Shown here: one piece after another, positions 59,630-64,000 of the stretch
Layout: each line of letters begins with the position of its first letter
How positions within the stretch are numbered: the stretch's first letter is position 1
Assembly: GCA_937898525.1 (NCBI GenBank)
Contig: CALCBC010000015.1
Coordinates: 1 to 64,000, forward strand
DNA length: 64,000 nucleotides
Origin: an uncultured Sphingomonadales bacterium
Lineage (GTDB): Bacteria; Pseudomonadota; Alphaproteobacteria; Sphingomonadales; Sphingomonadaceae
Direction: 5' to 3'
Translations under genes and position numbers: made by a program
Notes under the pieces: generated by a model
What the model saw: only the letters and a program-made list of their open reading frames with translations
Databases searched by the model: none
What the model was told of the DNA's origin: nothing

Positions 59630-61225
59630 TCAGCCGATGCGCTTCGCCTCGAGCCGGTCGATCTCGCGCACCGGTTCCTGCTCGAGCGAGGGATCGGGCT
59701 CCAGGCTCGCCAGCGCGGCGCCGGGCTCGATCTTCTGCAGCTCGGCGAGACGGGCGCGGAACTCGGCCAGCTCCTTGCCGGAAAGCTGCGCGCGCGTGAC
59801 GAAGCTGACGTTGGAGGGGTTCACCGTCGCGCCATTGCGGTACATCTCGTAGTGCAGGTGAGGCCCGGTCGAGAGTCCGGTCGAGCCGACGTAGCCGATG
59901 ACCTGCCCGCGGCGGACGCGCTCGCCATTCTTCACCGCGATCCGGCTCATGTGAGCGTAGCCGGTGCCGAGACCGCTGCCGTGCGACAGGCGGACATAGT
60001 TGCCGTGGCCGCCGTGGCGCCCGGCGAACTGCACGACTCCGTCGCTGACCGCGTAGATCGGCGAGCCGTAGCTGGCCTTGAAGTCGATCCCCGCATGCAT
60101 CCGCCGATAGCCGAGGATCGGATGCCGGCGCATGCCGTAGCCGGAGGTGACGCGGCCGGGCACCGGCGCGAGCAGCCCCGTACGCTGTTCGCCGACGCCC
60201 GACGCCTCGTAGAACCGTCCGTCGCTGCCCCAGCGCATCATCTGCTTGCGCGGTTTCCCGTCGCGAAGGAGCCCGGCGTAGAGCAGCCGTCCAGCCTCGA
60301 CTTCGCCCGTGGCGGCACGCTTGTACTCGACGATCAGGTCAAACTCGTCGCCGGCGGCGATCGAGCGGTCGAGGTCGATCTCCGCTCCGAGCGCACGCAG
60401 GTACTGCTGGACGGCACTCGCCGGAGCGCCGGCGGCGCGGGCCGAGCGGTAGAGGCTCGAGCCGACCTTGCCGCGGATGCGCAGCGGCGTCTCATCGACC
60501 TTGATCGGCCGTGGATCGAGCACCAGCCGCCCGGCGCGCCGCTCGACCGCGAGCTGGAGATCGAAGCGGGCACGGAACGACAGCGCCTCGAGCGGCCGCG
60601 CGGCGCCCGGGGCCGGGCGACGGCCGAGTGTGATGTCGACGGTCGTCCCGGGGGCTATCTCCGTCAGGTCGACCGCGCTGGCCACCATGGCAACGACCTG
60701 CTCGGCCTCGGGCCCGCCGAGGCCGGCCCGCTGGAGCATGCGCCCGAAGCTGTCGCCCCGCACGAGAGTCGCCTCGAGATCGAGGCGGGGGCGCTCGGGG
60801 GCACTGCGCAGCGGAATGACGAGGTCAGTCGCCCCCATGCGGCGGCCGCTATCGGCGCCGAGCGCGAGCGGCATGATCATCTGGCTGCGGAATTCGTCGC
60901 GGACCGGATCGTCGATCTGCATGACCGGAGCGGCTTCGAGCGGGGCGAAGTCGGGCCAGCCGGCGAGCGCGAGGGCGGACAGGCCAAGCAGCGTCCCCGC
61001 GCCGCGGAGCCAGCGACGCGAGCCGATGTCCTCGGCGAGATCGGGCACGAGATCGGCTTCGGCAAAGCGCTCGGAAATCCGGCGACACCACTCGGCATAG
61101 CGTTCGGCGAGGCCGGGCTTGCGGGCCAGGACCGCGGGAGAAGCGGCGAGCGTCGGCGCGCGCGAGGGCGCCGCGGCGAGCGATTCTCCCGCGTCGTATC
61201 CCTCCATCCCGCTTTCGTCGAACAA
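59630..61225 (-). CDS. M23 family murein endopeptidase (second active one)
   Basis: A peptidoglycan endopeptidase of about 531 residues. A membrane segment lies near residues 75-93 (GAGTLLGLSALALAGWPDF), followed by a beta-rich domain at 110-330 with LVRGDSFGRMLQRAGLGG (OapA/Csd-like N-terminal domain) and a LytM domain. The LytM zinc site is complete: MHAGIDFKASYGSP, GYAHMSRI and GPHLHYEM. The start is read as TTG 61225 with GGAGAG ahead; ATG 61207 is an alternative. It is divergent from the helicase gene. Confidence 0.88.
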   Translation of the reverse strand: MFDESGMEGYDAGESLAAAPSRAPTLAASPAVLARKPGLAERYAEWCRRISERFAEADLVPDLAEDIGSRRWLRGAGTLLGLSALALAGWPDFAPLEAAPVMQIDDPVRDEFRSQMIMPLALGADSGRRMGATDLVIPLRSAPERPRLDLEATLVRGDSFGRMLQRAGLGGPEAEQVVAMVASAVDLTEIAPGTTVDITLGRRPAPGAARPLEALSFRARFDLQLAVERRAGRLVLDPRPIKVDETPLRIRGKVGSSLYRSARAAGAPASAVQQYLRALGAEIDLDRSIAAGDEFDLIVEYKRAATGEVEAGRLLYAGLLRDGKPRKQMMRWGSDGRFYEASGVGEQRTGLLAPVPGRVTSGYGMRRHPILGYRRMHAGIDFKASYGSPIYAVSDGVVQFAGRHGGHGNYVRLSHGSGLGTGYAHMSRIAVKNGERVRRGQVIGYVGSTGLSTGPHLHYEMYRNGATVNPSNVSFVTRAQLSGKELAEFRARLAELQKIEPGAALASLEPDPSLEQEPVREIDRLEAKRIG

Positions 61226-61457
61226 ACGCGCTCTCCGTCTGGTGCGCGACCGCCTCTGCCGACCCAATGCAGGGACAGGCGCGACCCGATCCCGACCGGC
61301 TCTGTGGCGCAAAGCCCTGCCGCCATAAAGTAAATTTCCACTAAACAGCGCCGAGGCGAGTCCGCTTCGCGCCGAGCCGTGGGAACGGCGGGAAACCACG
61401 CATTTGCGGCCTCCGCGGCTTGCGTCGCGCCGCGCGCGCCGCCACATTGGCGGGACC

Positions 61458-63965
61458 GTGATCGCTACCCCTACCGACGGCCGGCTGCGGGCCGTGCTCG
61501 GCCCGACCAATACCGGCAAGACGCACCTCGCGATAGAGCGGCTGTGCGGCCATTCGAGCGGGGCGATCGGTTTTCCGCTGCGCCTGCTCGCACGCGAGGT
61601 CTACGACCGGGTCCGGGCCCTCAAGGGCGACGGTGAGGTCGCGCTGATCACCGGCGAGGAGCGGATCGAGCCGCCGGGTGCGCGGTACTTCCTGTGCACC
61701 GCCGAGGCGATGCCGAGGGACGGCGGTGGGCTCGCCTTCGTCGCGCTCGACGAGGCCCAGCTCGCCGCCGACCGCGAGCGCGGACACATCTTCACCGACC
61801 GGCTGTTGCATGCACGCGGGCGCGAGGAGACCATGCTGCTCGGCGCGGCGACGCTCGAGCCGATGATCAAGGCGCTGCTCCCGGGCACAGAGATCGAGCA
61901 GCGCCCGCGCTTCTCGACCCTCACCCACGCGGGGCCGACCAAGCTCTCGCGCCTGCCGCCGCGCTCGGCGGTGGTCGCGTTCTCGGTCGAACAGGTCTAC
62001 GCGGTCGCCGAGATGCTGCGCCGGTTCCGCGGCGGCGCGGCCGTGGTCATGGGCGGCCTCAGCCCCGAGACGCGCAACCGCCAGGTTCAGCTGTTCCAGT
62101 CCGGCGAGGTCGACTACATCGTTGCGACCGACGCGATCGGCATGGGGCTCAACCTCGACGTGACCCATGTCGCGTTCGCCTCGCTGTCGAAGTTCGACGG
62201 CGTGCGCCAGCGGCGGCTGACCCCGGCCGAAATGGCGCAGATCGCCGGACGCGCCGGCAGGCACCAGCAGGACGGCACGTTCGGCACGCTCGCGGGCGGG
62301 CGTCACGAGGCGCTCGAACTGACCGCCGACGAGATCTTTGCGATCGAGGAGCACCGTTTCGCGCCGCTGACGCGGCTCTTCTGGCGCGAGGCCGAGCCGA
62401 GCTTCGCAAGCCTCGATGCGCTGATCGCCGACCTCGAGGCGCGCCCGTCAGCCGAGCCGCTCGTGGCGGCGCCAGAGGCGATCGACCTCGCCGTGCTGCG
62501 GCGCCTCGCCGACGACTCGGCGATCGCGGGTGACGTCAAGACGCCGGACCAGGTGCGCCGGTTGTGGGAGGTGTGCCAACTGCCCGACTTCCGTCAGCAG
62601 GGACCGGACCTCCATGCACGCTTCGTCGCGCGGCTGTGGCAGGACTTGCGCGTAGGACATCTCGGCGCCGACTACGTCGCCGCGCGGATTGCCGAACTGG
62701 GCCGTACCGAAGGGGACATCGACACACTGCAGGGCCGCATCGCCGCGGTGCGCAGCTGGGCTTATATCTGCCAGCGGCCCGACTGGGTGCTGGCGCGGGA
62801 CGAAATGGCGGCGCGGGCGCGAGCGGCCGAGGCGGGGCTCAGCGACGCGCTGCACCAGCGGCTGACCGAGCGGTTCGTCAACCGCCGGACTGCAGTACTG
62901 ATGCGGACGATGGGAAAGGACGCGGGACTCTTGCGGGTAGCTCTGGACGATGCGGGACGGGTGACGGTCGAGGACCAGCCGATCGGTCATCTCGAGGGGT
63001 TCCGTTTCGTGGTCGACGCCGACGCGAGCGTCGAGGACCGCAAGCTCATGCTCGCGGCCGCCGAGAAGCACTTGCCGCAGCTGCTCGCGCTCAAGGCGCA
63101 GGCACTGGTGCGCGACGAACTCGGCGAGCTGTCGATCGAGCAGGGCGAAGTGCGGCGCGCGGGGCGGCCGGTCGCGCGGCTTGAGCGCGGCAAGACCGTC
63201 GCTCGCCCACGGCTGGTGCTCGCCAAGGAGCTCGGCCCGCTCGAGGCTGGACACCGCGCGAGGCTCGCCGAAGCACTCGAACTGTGGCTCGAGGGCGAGC
63301 TGGCTCCGCTCGCGCCCTTGCGCCGGCTCGAGGAGGCGGCGCGCGATCCCGAGGCGGGCAGCGAGGTCCGGGCGCTGTTGCTGACGCTCGCCGACGGCCA
63401 CGGCGCGATACCACGCGAGCGTGCCGGGCTGGCGCAGGTTCCCAAGGAGAAACGGCCACTGCTTCGCCGGCTCGGCGTGACGATCGGCACGCTCGACGTG
63501 TTCGTGCCGGCGCTGCTCAAGCCCGCGCCGCGGCGGCTGCTGCACGCGATCGGCGCCGACCGCCGCGCGCTCAACCCCGGGATGGAAGCGGTCATCCCAA
63601 GGGGCCGCGAAGTGCCGGCCGGCTATCGCCGGGCCGGCGCTCAGGCGATCCGGGTCGACCTTGCCGAAAAGCTGTTCCGCGCCGCGCACGAACAGCGCGC
63701 CCGGGCGAACGGGCGCGGCTTCGCGGTCGACGCGGCGCTCGCCACCTCGATGGGGCTGGCGCCCGACAGCTTCCGCCAACTGATGCGCGATGCGGGCTTC
63801 CGTGCGACCGAGCCGCGTCCGCTGCCCGAAGGAGCGTTCGGCCCACCGTCGGCCGCGCGGTGGTCGTGGCGGCCGCCGCGCAAGGACCGTCCGCCGCCCA
63901 CGTCGAAGCAAACCCGTCCGACCGAAGGCAACGCCTTCGCCGCGCTCGCCGGGCTGGTCCGCTGA
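61458..63965 (+). CDS. SUV3-like superfamily 2 helicase
   Basis: An 835-residue helicase resembling mitochondrial SUV3. Walker A is GPTNTGKT (15-22), motif II is the DEAQ-type ALDEAQLA near 98, QVQLFQSGEVDYIVATDAIGMGLN is near 215, and motif VI is QIAGRAGRH near 260. A Lys/Arg-rich helical C-terminal region ends with low-complexity Pro. In mitochondria SUV3 degrades RNA with PNPase; the bacterial role is not settled. The start is GTG 61458. The S4-domain gene follows after 11 nt. Confidence 0.9.
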   Translation: MIATPTDGRLRAVLGPTNTGKTHLAIERLCGHSSGAIGFPLRLLAREVYDRVRALKGDGEVALITGEERIEPPGARYFLCTAEAMPRDGGGLAFVALDEAQLAADRERGHIFTDRLLHARGREETMLLGAATLEPMIKALLPGTEIEQRPRFSTLTHAGPTKLSRLPPRSAVVAFSVEQVYAVAEMLRRFRGGAAVVMGGLSPETRNRQVQLFQSGEVDYIVATDAIGMGLNLDVTHVAFASLSKFDGVRQRRLTPAEMAQIAGRAGRHQQDGTFGTLAGGRHEALELTADEIFAIEEHRFAPLTRLFWREAEPSFASLDALIADLEARPSAEPLVAAPEAIDLAVLRRLADDSAIAGDVKTPDQVRRLWEVCQLPDFRQQGPDLHARFVARLWQDLRVGHLGADYVAARIAELGRTEGDIDTLQGRIAAVRSWAYICQRPDWVLARDEMAARARAAEAGLSDALHQRLTERFVNRRTAVLMRTMGKDAGLLRVALDDAGRVTVEDQPIGHLEGFRFVVDADASVEDRKLMLAAAEKHLPQLLALKAQALVRDELGELSIEQGEVRRAGRPVARLERGKTVARPRLVLAKELGPLEAGHRARLAEALELWLEGELAPLAPLRRLEEAARDPEAGSEVRALLLTLADGHGAIPRERAGLAQVPKEKRPLLRRLGVTIGTLDVFVPALLKPAPRRLLHAIGADRRALNPGMEAVIPRGREVPAGYRRAGAQAIRVDLAEKLFRAAHEQRARANGRGFAVDAALATSMGLAPDSFRQLMRDAGFRATEPRPLPEGAFGPPSAARWSWRPPRKDRPPPTSKQTRPTEGNAFAALAGLVR

Positions 63966-63976
63966 TCCCGAGCGCG

Positions 63977-64000
63977 ATGCGGATCGACCGGCTGCTGTAC
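63977..64000 (+). CDS. S4-domain RNA-binding protein, N-terminal fragment
   Basis: Only MRIDRLLY, eight codons, is present before the window ends. The start and neighbour (SUV3-like helicase 11 nt upstream) match the alphaproteobacterial order helicase, S4-domain protein, ferredoxin, CarD. The S4 domain binds RNA, as in Hsp15. The call rests mostly on context. Confidence 0.5.

Overview
This 64 kb window reads as the core chromosome of a GC-rich alphaproteobacterium, most likely Sphingomonadales (Erythrobacteraceae or Sphingomonadaceae). The grounds are alphaproteobacterial markers (a SciP-type CtrA inhibitor, a DUF1013/TrcR-type regulator, a BamF-like DUF3035 lipoprotein, a SUV3-like helicase followed by an S4-domain gene), many periplasmic proteins of sphingomonad type, and intergenic inverted repeats built on TTCGACAGGCTCAGGA. 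Nearly every base is coding, genes are often joined by 4-nt ATGA/GTGA overlaps, and no intergenic gap exceeds 300 bases. I see no prophage, insertion sequence, integrase, CRISPR array or rRNA.

Layout. 1-8.4 kb, mostly plus: tRNA-Thr, a small basic ORF, gpmA, purE/purK, folA, ribF, ileS, lspA and a lipoprotein. 8.4-17 kb: a CNNM/CorC-type protein, an OmpA-family lipoprotein, a CysQ-like phosphatase, sucC without sucD, a DUF6265 protein, etfB-etfA and two tandem periplasmic proteins with a TonB-C-like end. 17-24.9 kb, minus: an RND efflux operon (adaptor, pump, DUF445 protein, frameshifted acetyltransferase), a GlsB-type membrane protein, sciP and an upstream unknown. 24.9-30 kb: mnmA, a small membrane protein, a serine hydrolase, and the overlapping set pdxH, CDF transporter, PhzF-like protein. 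30-36 kb: DnaJ/CbpA-type chaperone, BrkB/YihY protein, fabI, a GFA protein, and wecB/wecC for UDP-ManNAcA.

36-44.4 kb is a long minus run: proA, aldo/keto reductase, nadD, rsfS, rlmH, an EnvC-like factor, a ctpA-type S41 protease, dsbB, coq7-like gene and a periplasmic unknown. It links ribosome maturation, NAD synthesis and envelope growth. 44.6-46.2 kb is an M23 endopeptidase gene overlapping a bactofilin gene, a pair typical of cell-shape modules. 46.2-54.5 kb: trcR, an NTF2-like/quinone oxidoreductase pair, a DUF1192 protein, clpA, and a DNA-repair pair (ligase-associated exonuclease and ATP-dependent ligase). 54.5-64 kb: a SulP transporter with a small XRE regulator, the overlapping run hemB-GNAT-GNAT-gamma carbonic anhydrase-DUF167, a second M23 endopeptidase, the SUV3-like helicase, and the start of an S4-domain gene cut by the window edge.

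No clearly new multi-gene system stands out. The points most worth following are the tandem four-cysteine TonB-C-like proteins (15201-17130), the EnvC-like factor that has lost its zinc ligands, the 71-nt M23/bactofilin overlap, two palindromic candidate operators (efflux operon, XRE-SulP), a hairpin leader in front of trcR, and a single-base frameshift in an acetyltransferase gene. Assignments rest on reading motifs and context by eye; no database search was run.
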